Shown: positions 6,948-13,972 of the stretch, one piece after another
Numbering within the stretch: the stretch's first letter is position 1
Layout: each line of letters opens with the position of its first letter
Assembly: GCA_964425005.1 (NCBI GenBank)
Contig: CAYRKT010000033.1
Coordinates: 1-16,429, forward strand
DNA: 16,429 nt
Direction: 5' to 3'
Origin: CAYRKT01 sp964425005
Lineage (GTDB): Bacteria > Synergistota > Synergistia > CAYRKT01
The notes under the pieces: generated by a model
What the model was told of the DNA's origin: nothing
Database searches by the model: none
The model's input: the letters and a program-made list of their open reading frames with translations, nothing else
Made by a program: the position numbers and the translations under genes

Positions 6948-8195
6948 ATGGACTACAGCTCGGAGAAGGCCCTAGAGCTCCACAGGCTCAAGAGGGGAAA
7001 GGTGGGGATATACTCCAAGGTCTCCATAAGGAGCGAGGAGGAGCTTCGCCTGGCCTACGTGCCGGGTTCTTCCGTGCCGGCCCTGGAGATAAGCCGCGAC
7101 AGGGACCTGATCAACGAGTACACGGGGAGAGGCAACAGGCTGGCCATAATAACCAACGGCACGGCCGTCTTGGGGCTGGGGGACGTGGGCCCCTACGCGG
7201 CGATGCCGGTGATGGAGGGCAAATGCGCCCTCCTCAAGAACCTGGCCGACGTGGACGCCTTCCCCATATGCATAGAGAGCCGCGACCCCGACGATTTCGT
7301 CGCCTTCGCGAGGCTTCTGGGGCCCACCTTCGGCGCCATCAACGTGGAGGACGTGAGGTCGCCCGACAGCTTCTACGTCACCAGGAAGCTCCAGGAGGTC
7401 ATGTCCGTCCCCGTCCTCTGCGACGACCAGCACGGGAGCGCCGCGGTGGTCCTGGCGGCCCTCTCCAACGCCTTCAAGGTGGTGGAGAAGGACGCCAAGA
7501 AGTCCAAGATATGCATAGTGGGGGCCGGGGTAGCGGGGGTAGCCACCGCGGAGCTTTTGCTCAAGGTGGGCGTCAAAAACCTGATCCTGGTGGACAAAAA
7601 GGGCATCCTCGATCCGGAGGACCCAGACCTCAACGACTTCCAGAGGGACCTGGCGAGGAGGACGAACCCCGAGGGGCTAAGGGGTGGGCTCTCGGAGGCC
7701 GTCAGGGGAGCGGACGCCCTGGTCGGGCTATCGGTGGGGGGGGTCATAAAGTCCGAGCACGTCAAGGCCATGGGGCCAAGGCCCATAGTCCTGGCGTTGG
7801 CCATACCGACGCCCGAGATATCCGCGGCCGAGGCGAAGGCCGCAGGCGCCTACGTGGTGGCAACCGGGGTAGGAGACTGCCCCAACCACATATCCAACGT
7901 GCTGGCCTTCCCCGGCATGGTCAGGGGACTGCTGGACGTGGAGGCCACCTCCTTCCACGCTGACCTGCTGGTGAAGGCCGCCGAGACCATAGCGGAGGCC
8001 GTCGAGAGGAGGAAGCTGGGCCCCAACCACATAGTCCCCGACCCCCTCGAGGAGGAGGTGGCCCCCAGGGTGGCCGAGGCGGTGGCGCAGGCGGCAGTGA
8101 AGCTTCACATAGCCAAGAAGGAGCCCAAACCGGGCAAGGTCTACAAGAGCACCATAGGGCGCATATACGGAGAGCACAACCCCAGGGCCTTTTGA
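6948..8195 (+). CDS. Divergent NAD(P)-dependent malic enzyme-like oxidative decarboxylase
   Basis: A 415-residue protein with the short bacterial malic enzyme architecture and no C-terminal phosphotransacetylase domain. It keeps the catalytic Tyr37 (LAYVPG), Lys92 (MPVMEGK), the metal ligands Glu134/Asp135 (NVED) and Asp160 (DDQHG), and a Rossmann GAGVAG at 192-197. Malic enzymes oxidise and decarboxylate L-malate to pyruvate. Several near-invariant positions differ: the Asn of ANPTPEI is Ile286, GRSD(Y/H)PNQxNN is GVGDCPNHISN (308-317), VSDG/TDG is TNG (Asn70), and FHDDQ is LCDDQ. Those Asn positions normally contact the substrate, so it may act on another beta-carboxylated hydroxy acid or be a weak malic enzyme. 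ATG 6948 has GGGCGGGTGA upstream. It ends the first run of closely spaced genes; a 189-nt gap follows. Confidence 0.85.
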   Translation: MDYSSEKALELHRLKRGKVGIYSKVSIRSEEELRLAYVPGSSVPALEISRDRDLINEYTGRGNRLAIITNGTAVLGLGDVGPYAAMPVMEGKCALLKNLADVDAFPICIESRDPDDFVAFARLLGPTFGAINVEDVRSPDSFYVTRKLQEVMSVPVLCDDQHGSAAVVLAALSNAFKVVEKDAKKSKICIVGAGVAGVATAELLLKVGVKNLILVDKKGILDPEDPDLNDFQRDLARRTNPEGLRGGLSEAVRGADALVGLSVGGVIKSEHVKAMGPRPIVLALAIPTPEISAAEAKAAGAYVVATGVGDCPNHISNVLAFPGMVRGLLDVEATSFHADLLVKAAETIAEAVERRKLGPNHIVPDPLEEEVAPRVAEAVAQAAVKLHIAKKEPKPGKVYKSTIGRIYGEHNPRAF

Positions 8196-8204
8196 CCGTC
8201 TCCC

Positions 8205-8234
8205 TTGACCTCGAGAGCGCTCCTGTGCTACTTT
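8205..8234 (+). promoter_or_regulatory. Candidate promoter for the second TRAP operon
   Basis: TTGACC at 8205-8210 is followed after 18 nt by TACTTT at 8229-8234, preceded by TG (extended -10 form TGCTACTTT). It lies in the 189-nt gap after the malic enzyme gene. A second TTGACC overlaps the malic enzyme stop, too far upstream to pair with this -10. The leader of about 145 nt contains an AGGAGGAGGTCAC run near 8340-8352 that has no start codon at a usable distance. No known riboswitch was recognised in the gap. Confidence 0.4.
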
Positions 8235-8384
8235 AAATCGTCGATGAAAAAAAGTTAGGGCAAGTCCCGAGATCCGCAAAAGTCCTTTCACGGCGGGGGG
8301 TGATGGAGGGGAGGTGCGACGAAGCCACGCTGGACCCATCAGGAGGAGGTCACAAAACAGCTAAGAGAGGGGTGTGGAAGGAAG

Positions 8385-9446
8385 ATGAGAAGGGCATTCC
8401 TAGCGGCTGCGGTGGTTCTAGGTCTTCTGGCTTCTGCAGCGTGCGCCTTCGCGCAGGAGTTCAACTTCAAGATGGCCACCTTCTACGTGAAGGGCGACCC
8501 CGCCTTCGACGTGATCGACCACTTCAGGAACCTGGTGGCCGAGAAGACCGGCGGCAAGGTGAAGATAGACGCCTTCCAGGCGGGCGAGCTGGGCTTCCCG
8601 GTGACGGAGATACTGGAGGCGACCTCTAAGGGCGTCGTGGAGATGGCCATATTCTACACCAACTACAAGGCCGCCCAGGACCCAGTGATGGCCCTGGCGG
8701 GCGGAAGGCCTGGTCCCGTATCCAACTTCGACGAGCAGACCAAGCAGGTCAAGGCCATCGAGGACCTGGTGGCTAACAGCTTCAAGAAGTTCGGGGTTCA
8801 CTACGTGGCGCCTTTGATCTACGGCGAGCCGGAGATACTCATCTCCACCAAGCCTCTCGCCAAGCTCGACGACCTGAAGGGCAGGATATTCAGGGCGTCC
8901 GGCATGGCCGCGGAGTTCTACACCGCCATGGGGGCTCAGGCGGTCATGATAGCGGCTGGCGAGCTCTACCAGGCGCTGCAGCTGGGCACCATAGACGGGC
9001 TCGAGTGGACCGATTTCACCGCCAACTACAGGCTGGGCTACCACGAGGTGGCCAAGAACGTGCTGGAGCCCACCAAGGGGGTCAACCTCCACAGCGAGTC
9101 GGCCGTCCACGCCTTCGTGGTCTTCAATCCCTCGGTGTGGGAGAAGCTCCCCGAGGACTACAAGAAGGCCATAGTCGAGGCCTGCGGAGAGGCCTACAAG
9201 TGGAGCGGCGTCTACATGACGAAGCTCAACAAGGAGTACAGGCAGAAGTGGGCTGAGGCGGGCGCCAAGATATCCGAGCTTCCCGCCGAGGACCAGGACA
9301 AGGTCATCCAGGTGAGCGCCAAGTTGCTTTCCAACTACGCCGCCAAGGCGCCCGAGGCCAAGGAGTTCTGTCAGAGGCTGATAGACCTCTGGAAGGAGAT
9401 CGGCTACGAGAAGTGGAGCAAGGCGCTGGCGGAGCTGATCAAGTAG
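8385..9446 (+). CDS. dctP: TRAP transporter solute-binding protein, DctP/TakP-like (second system)
   Basis: Periplasmic binding protein of the second TRAP system, 353 residues. The signal peptide (MRRAFLAAAVVLGLLASAAC, then AFAQ) probably ends after AFA; the Cys at 20 is not in a good lipobox. AEKTGGKVKIDAFQAGELG is the usual N-lobe entry. Arg170 in LKGRIFRASG is the conserved carboxylate-binding arginine. GELYQALQLGTIDGLEW, followed by TDFTANYRLGYHEVAKN, resembles the TakP-type pattern (ID-AAEW-...LG), a group that binds 2-oxo or other small monocarboxylates with a metal ion; here the equivalent is Gly-Leu-Glu-Trp at 205-208. That suggests, but does not prove, a 2-oxo or hydroxy acid ligand. 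ATG 8385 follows GGAAGGAAG. A strong stem-loop and then dctQ follow. Confidence 0.93.
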   Translation: MRRAFLAAAVVLGLLASAACAFAQEFNFKMATFYVKGDPAFDVIDHFRNLVAEKTGGKVKIDAFQAGELGFPVTEILEATSKGVVEMAIFYTNYKAAQDPVMALAGGRPGPVSNFDEQTKQVKAIEDLVANSFKKFGVHYVAPLIYGEPEILISTKPLAKLDDLKGRIFRASGMAAEFYTAMGAQAVMIAAGELYQALQLGTIDGLEWTDFTANYRLGYHEVAKNVLEPTKGVNLHSESAVHAFVVFNPSVWEKLPEDYKKAIVEACGEAYKWSGVYMTKLNKEYRQKWAEAGAKISELPAEDQDKVIQVSAKLLSNYAAKAPEAKEFCQRLIDLWKEIGYEKWSKALAELIK

Positions 9447-9482
9447 GTCGCGGCGATCGGCGATACCCTGAGCGATCTGCAC

Positions 9483-9522
9483 CTTGAAGCCACCGGCGGG
9501 AGATCCCGCCGGTGGCTTCAAG
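9483..9522 (+). terminator. 18-bp stem-loop between dctP and dctQ of the second TRAP system, no U-tract
   Basis: Arm 9483-9500 pairs perfectly with 9505-9522 around the 4-nt loop AGAT. The sequence after it (CGTTAACGAGCG) has no T-run. It is a very stable RNA hairpin 36 nt after the dctP stop. Like the 2074-2108 element, it probably protects the dctP message from 3' decay or partially attenuates transcription into dctQM. The two hairpins differ in sequence, so this is a recurring arrangement and not a copied repeat. Confidence 0.7.
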
Positions 9523-9566
9523 CGTTAACGAGCGAAATCCAGCACGGGGAGAGGAGTGATAGGGTT

Positions 9567-10058
9567 TTGCGATTCGTGGACGATCTGAACAGATGGTTGG
9601 GGAAGTTCTTGATGTGGTTGACCCTGCTGATAACCGGGGTCGTGGTCTACGGCGTCGCCGCCAGGTACTTCGTCGGCAGGGCCGACGTCAGGGTCATATT
9701 CGTTTCGGTCTGGATGTACGGAACGCTGTTCGTCCTGGGGGGAGGCTACACCCTTCTGGAGAGGGGACACGTGTCGGTGGACATCCTGTACTCCAGGCTT
9801 CCGTCCAGGGCCAGGAGGTTCCTGGACCTCCTCAACCTGTCGCTCATAGTCCTGTGTTGCGCGGTGATACTCTACGTAAACGTCCCGCTGGCCTATCAGT
9901 CCTTCGTCCAGAGGGAGGTGGACTCGAGCCTGGGGGTGGTCTTCGCTCCGCCCATATGGTGGTTCAAGTGGGTTCCGGTCTTCGGGACCGCCCTCCTGGG
10001 TCTACAGGCCGCCTCGCTGCTCCTCAAGCAGGTCAAGGAAGGAGCTGTTGAGAGATGA
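9567..10058 (+). CDS. dctQ: TRAP transporter small membrane subunit, DctQ family (second system)
   Basis: Small membrane subunit, 163 residues with about four hydrophobic segments (roughly 11-30, 47-66, 86-106 and 127-150). DVRVIFVSVWMYGTLFVLGG followed by GYTLLERGHVSVDI matches the DctQ core, including the Arg-Gly-His-Val-x-Val/Ile-Asp loop that is diagnostic. The start is TTG 9567, supported by GAGGAGTG at 9551-9558 with 8-nt spacing and by the family-like N-terminus (VDDLNRWLGKFLMW). The C-terminus overlaps dctM by 4 nt (ATGA at 10055-10058). The FAPPIWWFKW segment before the last helix is typical of DctQ proteins paired with TakP-like binding proteins. Confidence 0.9.
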   Translation: MRFVDDLNRWLGKFLMWLTLLITGVVVYGVAARYFVGRADVRVIFVSVWMYGTLFVLGGGYTLLERGHVSVDILYSRLPSRARRFLDLLNLSLIVLCCAVILYVNVPLAYQSFVQREVDSSLGVVFAPPIWWFKWVPVFGTALLGLQAASLLLKQVKEGAVER

Positions 10059-11359
10059 GCGGGACAGCGCCAGTCGTGATGTTCGCCGTCCTCTTCGGCA
10101 TGATACTGCTGAACTTACCCGTGGCCTTCGCCCTATTCTTGACCTCCATAGTCTTCGGCCTCTTCTTCTGGGGATGGGGCGGGCTATACGTGGTCTTCCA
10201 GGGGATATGGACGCTGATGAACAACTGGGCCTTGGTGGCCCTGCCGCTCTTCGTCTTCATGTCGGCGATCCTGGAGAAAAGCGGCGTGGCCGAGGAGCTT
10301 TTCACCACCCTCTACGACATCTTCGGGAGGATAAGGGGTTCTTTGGCCATCATAGCCGTCCTCTTTGGGTACCTCATAGGGGCGATGTCCGGGGTCATAG
10401 CCGCCGCCGTCTCGGCGCTGGCGCTGATAGTCTTCCCGGTGATGGAGAAGCACGGCTACGACAGAAAGCTCTCCATAGGGTCCTTGCTGGCAGCGGGTTG
10501 TCTGCCCCAGATAGTGCCCCCCAGCTTCAACATGATAGTCTACGGCTCGGTGGCCGGGGTGTCCGTGGGCAAGCTCTTCGCCGGGGGGTTGGGCGTGGGT
10601 CTCGTGATGGCCGTCGTGTTCATCGCGTACATCTACGCGTGGAGCGCGTTCCACAAGGATAGGGTGCCGGTGATCACGGAGGAGATACCCCTGAGGGAGA
10701 AGATAGCCTCCTTGAGGTTCGTCGTGGGACCCTTCGTGATAATACTCGGGGTCCTGGGATCCATATTCACCGGCATGGCCACCCCCACCGAGGCGGCCGG
10801 GGTTGGAGCCTTCCTGAGCCTCCTCTACGTCGTCGTAAGGGGCAAGCTCACCTACAAGATCCTGGCCGACTCGCTCTTGGTCACCCTCAAGGTCACCGCC
10901 ATGGCCTGCTGGATAATGGCGGCTGGCTCGGCCTTCAGCTCCGTCTTCAACGGCATAGGGGGAAGGAGGCTGATGGTGGACTTTCTGACCTCCCTGCCCG
11001 CGGCCAGGTTCACGGTTCTGGTCTTCTCCTCCCTGGTGATCTTCTTCCTGGGCATGTTCATAGACCCCGTCTCGATAATAATGATCATGACCCCGATACT
11101 CACGCCGGCAGTGGTGGCCCTGAGGTACGATCCCATATGGTGGGGAGTGATCTTCTGCGCCCTGCTGCTCCTCTCCTACATAACGCCACCCGTCGGGCTC
11201 GGACTGTACTACTTCAAGGGGGTGGCGGAACACGTGCCCATGGAGGAGATATACAAGAGCGTGGTGCCGTTCGTGGCGCTGATGTTCATAGCCGTCATCG
11301 TATGCATGGCCTTCCCCCAGACGGTCCTGTGGTTCGTGAGGAACCTGGGCAAGGTGTGA
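10055..11359 (+). CDS. dctM: TRAP transporter large membrane subunit, DctM family (second system)
   Basis: Large transporter subunit, 434 residues, with about 11-12 membrane segments. Motifs are NLPVAFALFLTSIVFGLFFW near the start, ALPLFVFMSAILEKSGVAEE (about 62-81), the SGVIAAAVSAL region, CLPQIVPPSFNMIVYGSVAG (about 149-168), FTGMATPTEAAGVGAFLS (about 238-255) and the C-terminal YITPPVGLGLYYFKG. It is clearly a different lineage from the first DctM although the same length, so the two systems are not a recent tandem duplication. Translation is coupled to dctQ by the ATGA overlap. The gene ends just before a convergent palindrome and the nhaC gene on the other strand. Confidence 0.95.
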   Translation: MSGTAPVVMFAVLFGMILLNLPVAFALFLTSIVFGLFFWGWGGLYVVFQGIWTLMNNWALVALPLFVFMSAILEKSGVAEELFTTLYDIFGRIRGSLAIIAVLFGYLIGAMSGVIAAAVSALALIVFPVMEKHGYDRKLSIGSLLAAGCLPQIVPPSFNMIVYGSVAGVSVGKLFAGGLGVGLVMAVVFIAYIYAWSAFHKDRVPVITEEIPLREKIASLRFVVGPFVIILGVLGSIFTGMATPTEAAGVGAFLSLLYVVVRGKLTYKILADSLLVTLKVTAMACWIMAAGSAFSSVFNGIGGRRLMVDFLTSLPAARFTVLVFSSLVIFFLGMFIDPVSIIMIMTPILTPAVVALRYDPIWWGVIFCALLLLSYITPPVGLGLYYFKGVAEHVPMEEIYKSVVPFVALMFIAVIVCMAFPQTVLWFVRNLGKV

Positions 11360-11379
11360 GCCCGGAGGTCCCAGGGAAG

Positions 11380-11409
11380 AGGGCCGAGGGGCTTAAGCCC
11401 CTCGGCCCT
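11380..11409. terminator. 30-nt perfect palindrome between convergent dctM and nhaC
   Basis: The 30 bases read identically on both strands (15-nt half sites centred on TTAA). RNA from either strand would fold into a long GC-rich stem. It lies 20 nt after the dctM stop and 11 nt beyond the nhaC stop, the usual place for a bidirectional terminator. No clear T-run flanks it on either side, so termination may depend on the stem alone or on other factors. Confidence 0.65.
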
Positions 11410-11420
11410 AAACTCATCTC

Positions 11421-12926
11421 TCAGACCTCCACCACGTCGGCGTCCCCTTCCTTGCGGTAGAAGATCCCTATGCCCATGAAGGCCATCGCTATGGCCACCA
11501 GGGGGTTGAGGTAGTTCAAGAAGGCGTAGGGCATGTACTGAAGGGTGGGAACCCCCAGGACGGAGCTGTTGTAGGCACCGCAGGTGTTCCAGGGCACCAG
11601 CACGGAGGTGAGGGTTCCCGAGTCCTCCAGAGACCTGGAAAGCAGGCGTGGGTGCAGTCCCCTCTTTCGGAAGACCGGGGCGAACATCCTGCCGGGCATG
11701 ACTATGGAGAGGTACTGATCGCCGAGGAAGAGGTTAGAAACGAAGCAGGAGGCTATGACGGCGCTCACCAGCCCCCCCACACCTTTGATCCCCTTGAGGA
11801 CGTTCTCCAGCAGCACCTCCAGGAAGCCGGCCTTCTCCATTATCCCGCCGAAGGAGAGGGCCAAAAGTATCAAGGAGATAGTCCACATCATGGAGTCCAG
11901 CCCGCCGCGATTCAAGAGCTCCGATAGCATGCCGCCTACCTCCTTGGCCAGCTCCGGATCCAGCGCGCCGAGCCCCTTCTCGGCCAGGATCTGGGACAAG
12001 GCCGCCGTGTCGGCCGCCCCGGATATGTCGGCGGCCAAAGTCGACTTGTAGCCGTAGTGCAAAGCGCCGATGATGTCGCCCAGGCCAGCACCCTTGAACA
12101 GGGCCAGCAGAACCCCCAGGAAGATGCCCAGGATCAGACCGGGTATGGCTGGCATCTTCATGGCCATGGCGGTTATCACCAACGCCGGCGGGACGAAGCC
12201 CAGGGGGCTAACGAAGAACTCGGCCCTTATCATCTCCTGGATGGTCCTTATCTTGCTGACGTCCAGCTCGCCGCCGCCGTACTTAAGGCCCAGGACCAGC
12301 GCCAGGGCGGCGACTATGAGGTAGGTCGGACCAGTGGTCCAAACCATAGCCCGGATATGGCTGAACAGGGTGGTGCCAGCCACGGCCGGCGCCAGGTTCG
12401 TGGTGTCGGACAGCGGGGACATCTTGTCCCCGAAGTACGCCCCCGAGATTATCAGGCCGGCCGCCATGGGGGCGGGAACCCCGAGGCCCGCGGCAACGCC
12501 CATCAGCGCTATGCCCACAGTCCCGGTGGTCCCCCAGGAGGTCCCGGTGGCGAGGGAGACTATGGAGCATATCAGCAACGAGGCCAGCAGGAAGTAGGAG
12601 GGGGAGAGGATCTCCAAACCGTAGTATATCAGGGTGGGGACCACGCCGCTGAATATCCATATGCCCACGAGCATGCCGACGATCGCTAGTATCATTACCG
12701 CCTGAAGGGCCACGTATATGCCGTAGAACATACCCTTCTCCAGCTCCGACCACGGGACCCCCACCATGAACTTCGCCACCAGGGCGGCGAAGACCGCCGA
12801 GGAGGCTATGGGGATGTGGGCGTCCACCTCCAGCTTCAACACGCTATAACTAATGAGGCCAGCCGCGAAGGCCACCACCAGAAGGCACTCCCAGAGCTTC
12901 GGCTTCCTGTACCCACCTTCGGCCAT
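11421..12926 (-). CDS. nhaC: Na+/H+ antiporter, NhaC family
   Basis: Inner-membrane antiporter of 501 residues with about 11-12 hydrophobic segments. NhaC proteins exchange Na+ for H+, and some relatives exchange malate/lactate or tyrosine-type solutes. Diagnostic sequence includes TGTSWGTTGTVGIALMGVAAG followed by the GAYFGDKMSPLSDTTNLAPA segment, and later FLGDQYLSIVMPGRMF and VPWNTCGAY. The polar residues of GDKMSPLSDTTN are the family's likely ion site. ATG 12926-12924 gives MAEGGYRKPKLWE and has AGGGGGTG upstream; the longer open frame upstream is not protein-like. It converges on the second TRAP operon and diverges from tenA. It may maintain the Na+ gradient used by the TRAP systems, or act on an organic acid; sequence does not decide. 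Confidence 0.93.
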   Translation of the reverse strand: MAEGGYRKPKLWECLLVVAFAAGLISYSVLKLEVDAHIPIASSAVFAALVAKFMVGVPWSELEKGMFYGIYVALQAVMILAIVGMLVGIWIFSGVVPTLIYYGLEILSPSYFLLASLLICSIVSLATGTSWGTTGTVGIALMGVAAGLGVPAPMAAGLIISGAYFGDKMSPLSDTTNLAPAVAGTTLFSHIRAMVWTTGPTYLIVAALALVLGLKYGGGELDVSKIRTIQEMIRAEFFVSPLGFVPPALVITAMAMKMPAIPGLILGIFLGVLLALFKGAGLGDIIGALHYGYKSTLAADISGAADTAALSQILAEKGLGALDPELAKEVGGMLSELLNRGGLDSMMWTISLILLALSFGGIMEKAGFLEVLLENVLKGIKGVGGLVSAVIASCFVSNLFLGDQYLSIVMPGRMFAPVFRKRGLHPRLLSRSLEDSGTLTSVLVPWNTCGAYNSSVLGVPTLQYMPYAFLNYLNPLVAIAMAFMGIGIFYRKEGDADVVEV

Positions 12927-13113
12927 CAGAACGCACCCCCTTGAGCGAACTTTGCGAAGCCGACGAGGACGAACTATTCCTCTGCCCCTATACCACCTCC
13001 CCGCCTCTGTTTTAACATTGAGAAAAGAGCCACCCCCGAGATAGTGTATCCAATCTCGCTCTAAAATAAAAGATAACGCTTGCGAATATTTAGGCCGCAG
13101 GAGGTGATCCGCC
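12927..13113. promoter_or_regulatory. Divergent nhaC/tenA intergenic region
   Basis: This 187-nt gap separates two genes read outward and must hold promoters for both. Its middle (about 13010-13095) is unusually AT-rich for this window, including TCTAAAATAAAAGATAAC. I see no -35/-10 pair good enough to call on either strand. The TPP riboswitch hallmarks expected for a thiamine-regulated gene (CTGAGA near the 5' side and ACCTGA-type sequence before the aptamer end) are not present. The tenA side ends in a near-ideal Shine-Dalgarno, AGGAGGTGATC, at 13099-13109. Confidence 0.45.
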
Positions 13114-13743
13114 TTGCCGAGCCCTTCCAGGGCCATGTGGGAGGGAAACGCCGAGATGGCGAGGGCCTGTCTTTCGCACCCTTTCGTCAGGGGCATAGCC
13201 GACGGCACGTTGAGGCTCGAATCCTTTAAGTTCTACGTGGGCCAGGACGCCTTCTTCCTGGACTCCTTCTGCAGGGCCTACGCCCTGGCGACGGCTAAAG
13301 CCCCCGACGCCGAGGCCATGAGGTCGACCGTGCGCTTCCTGGAGGGAGCCCTCGAGGAGCTAAAGCTGCACGGGAGCTACGCCAGGCGCTGGGGCATAGA
13401 GCTGAAGCCCAAGCCAGCCCCGGTCACCAGGGCTTACGCCGACTTCCTGCTCAGGGTCGCGTGGAGCGAACCTTTCCACAGGATCCTGGCGGCCATGATG
13501 CCCTGCATGAAGCTCTACTTCTACCTGGGCTGTGAGCTAAAGCCCGAGGCGAACCCCGGAAGCCCATACCTGGACTGGGTTAAGACCTACTCCGACCCGA
13601 TGTTCGGAGAGCTGGTGGAGGAGATGGAAGGGCTCTACGATAGAACCGCACCATCCCTGGATCCGACCGCCGAGGAGAACTACCGAAACGCCATGGAGCT
13701 GGAGCTCGCCTTCTTCGAACAGGCCTACCGCACCGCGGGCTGA
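13114..13743 (+). CDS. tenA: TenA family protein (aminopyrimidine aminohydrolase / thiaminase II)
   Basis: A 209-residue all-helical enzyme. TenA hydrolyses amino-HMP-type pyrimidines from degraded thiamine for salvage, and can cleave thiamine weakly. The sequence shows HPFVRGIADGTL (22-33), FYVGQDAFFL with the catalytic-type Asp45, LHGSYARRWGI (85-95), AAMMPC with Cys131 at the active-site cysteine position, and the C-terminal MELELAFFEQAY, where Glu197 sits at the expected Glu position. This is therefore the Cys-containing TenA class. The start is TTG 13114, supported by the near-perfect AGGAGGTGATC at 13099-13109. No other thiamine gene is next to it; neighbours are nhaC (divergent) and two tRNA genes (convergent). 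Family assignment is strong; thiamine salvage is the likely role. Confidence 0.88.
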   Translation: MPSPSRAMWEGNAEMARACLSHPFVRGIADGTLRLESFKFYVGQDAFFLDSFCRAYALATAKAPDAEAMRSTVRFLEGALEELKLHGSYARRWGIELKPKPAPVTRAYADFLLRVAWSEPFHRILAAMMPCMKLYFYLGCELKPEANPGSPYLDWVKTYSDPMFGELVEEMEGLYDRTAPSLDPTAEENYRNAMELELAFFEQAYRTAG

Positions 13744-13772
13744 TCCGACGACCGAGAGAAGAGATCTCAAGA

Positions 13773-13847
13773 TGGTGGAGCAAGGGGGACTCGAACCCCC
13801 GACCCCCTGCTTGCAAAGCAGGTGCTCTCCCCCTGAGCTACTGCCCC
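13773..13847 (-). tRNA. tRNA-Ala (anticodon TGC), CCA encoded
   Basis: On the minus strand from 13847: acceptor GGGGCAG pairs with TTGCTCC; D-stem GCTC/GAGC; anticodon stem CCTGC/GCAGG with loop TTTGCAA (anticodon TGC); T-stem GGGGG/CCCCC around TTCGAGT; discriminator A; then an encoded CCA. Base 3 is G and base 70 is U, the G3:U70 pair that identifies alanine tRNA. It lies 35 nt downstream of tRNA-Ile and is probably co-transcribed with it. Confidence 0.97.
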
Positions 13848-13882
13848 ACCCAGCGCGCAAGCGTCGAAGGGGACATTAAAAA

Positions 13883-13959
13883 TGGTGGGCCAGGGCGGAA
13901 TCGAACCACCGACCTTACGCTTATCAGGCGTACGCTCTGACCATCTGAGCTACTGGCCC
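13883..13959 (-). tRNA. tRNA-Ile (anticodon GAT), CCA encoded
   Basis: On the minus strand from 13959: acceptor GGGCCAG pairs with CTGGCCC; D-stem GCTC/GAGC with loop AGATGGTCA; anticodon stem TACGC/GCGTA with loop CTGATAA (anticodon GAT); T-stem GGTGG/CCGCC around TTCGATT; discriminator A; encoded CCA. It heads a two-gene tRNA transcript with tRNA-Ala. No 16S or 23S sequence flanks the pair, although Ile(GAT)/Ala(TGC) is the pair usually found in the 16S-23S spacer. Confidence 0.97.
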
Positions 13960-13972
13960 ACGAACAGCTGTG

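Noticed and set aside
5558..6949. Long minus-strand open frame opposite the aminotransferase (about 463 codons)
   Set aside because: It is antisense to a well-supported enzyme, has low-complexity His/Pro/Leu-rich translation and no plausible start signal.
8300..8384. Small leader peptide starting at ATG 8300 upstream of the second dctP
   Set aside because: It has a G-rich upstream sequence, but the frame runs on deep into dctP out of frame and has no regulatory-looking codon run or attenuator stems.
12927..13113. TPP riboswitch upstream of tenA
   Set aside because: The conserved aptamer segments are absent by eye, and the region has no suitable helices.
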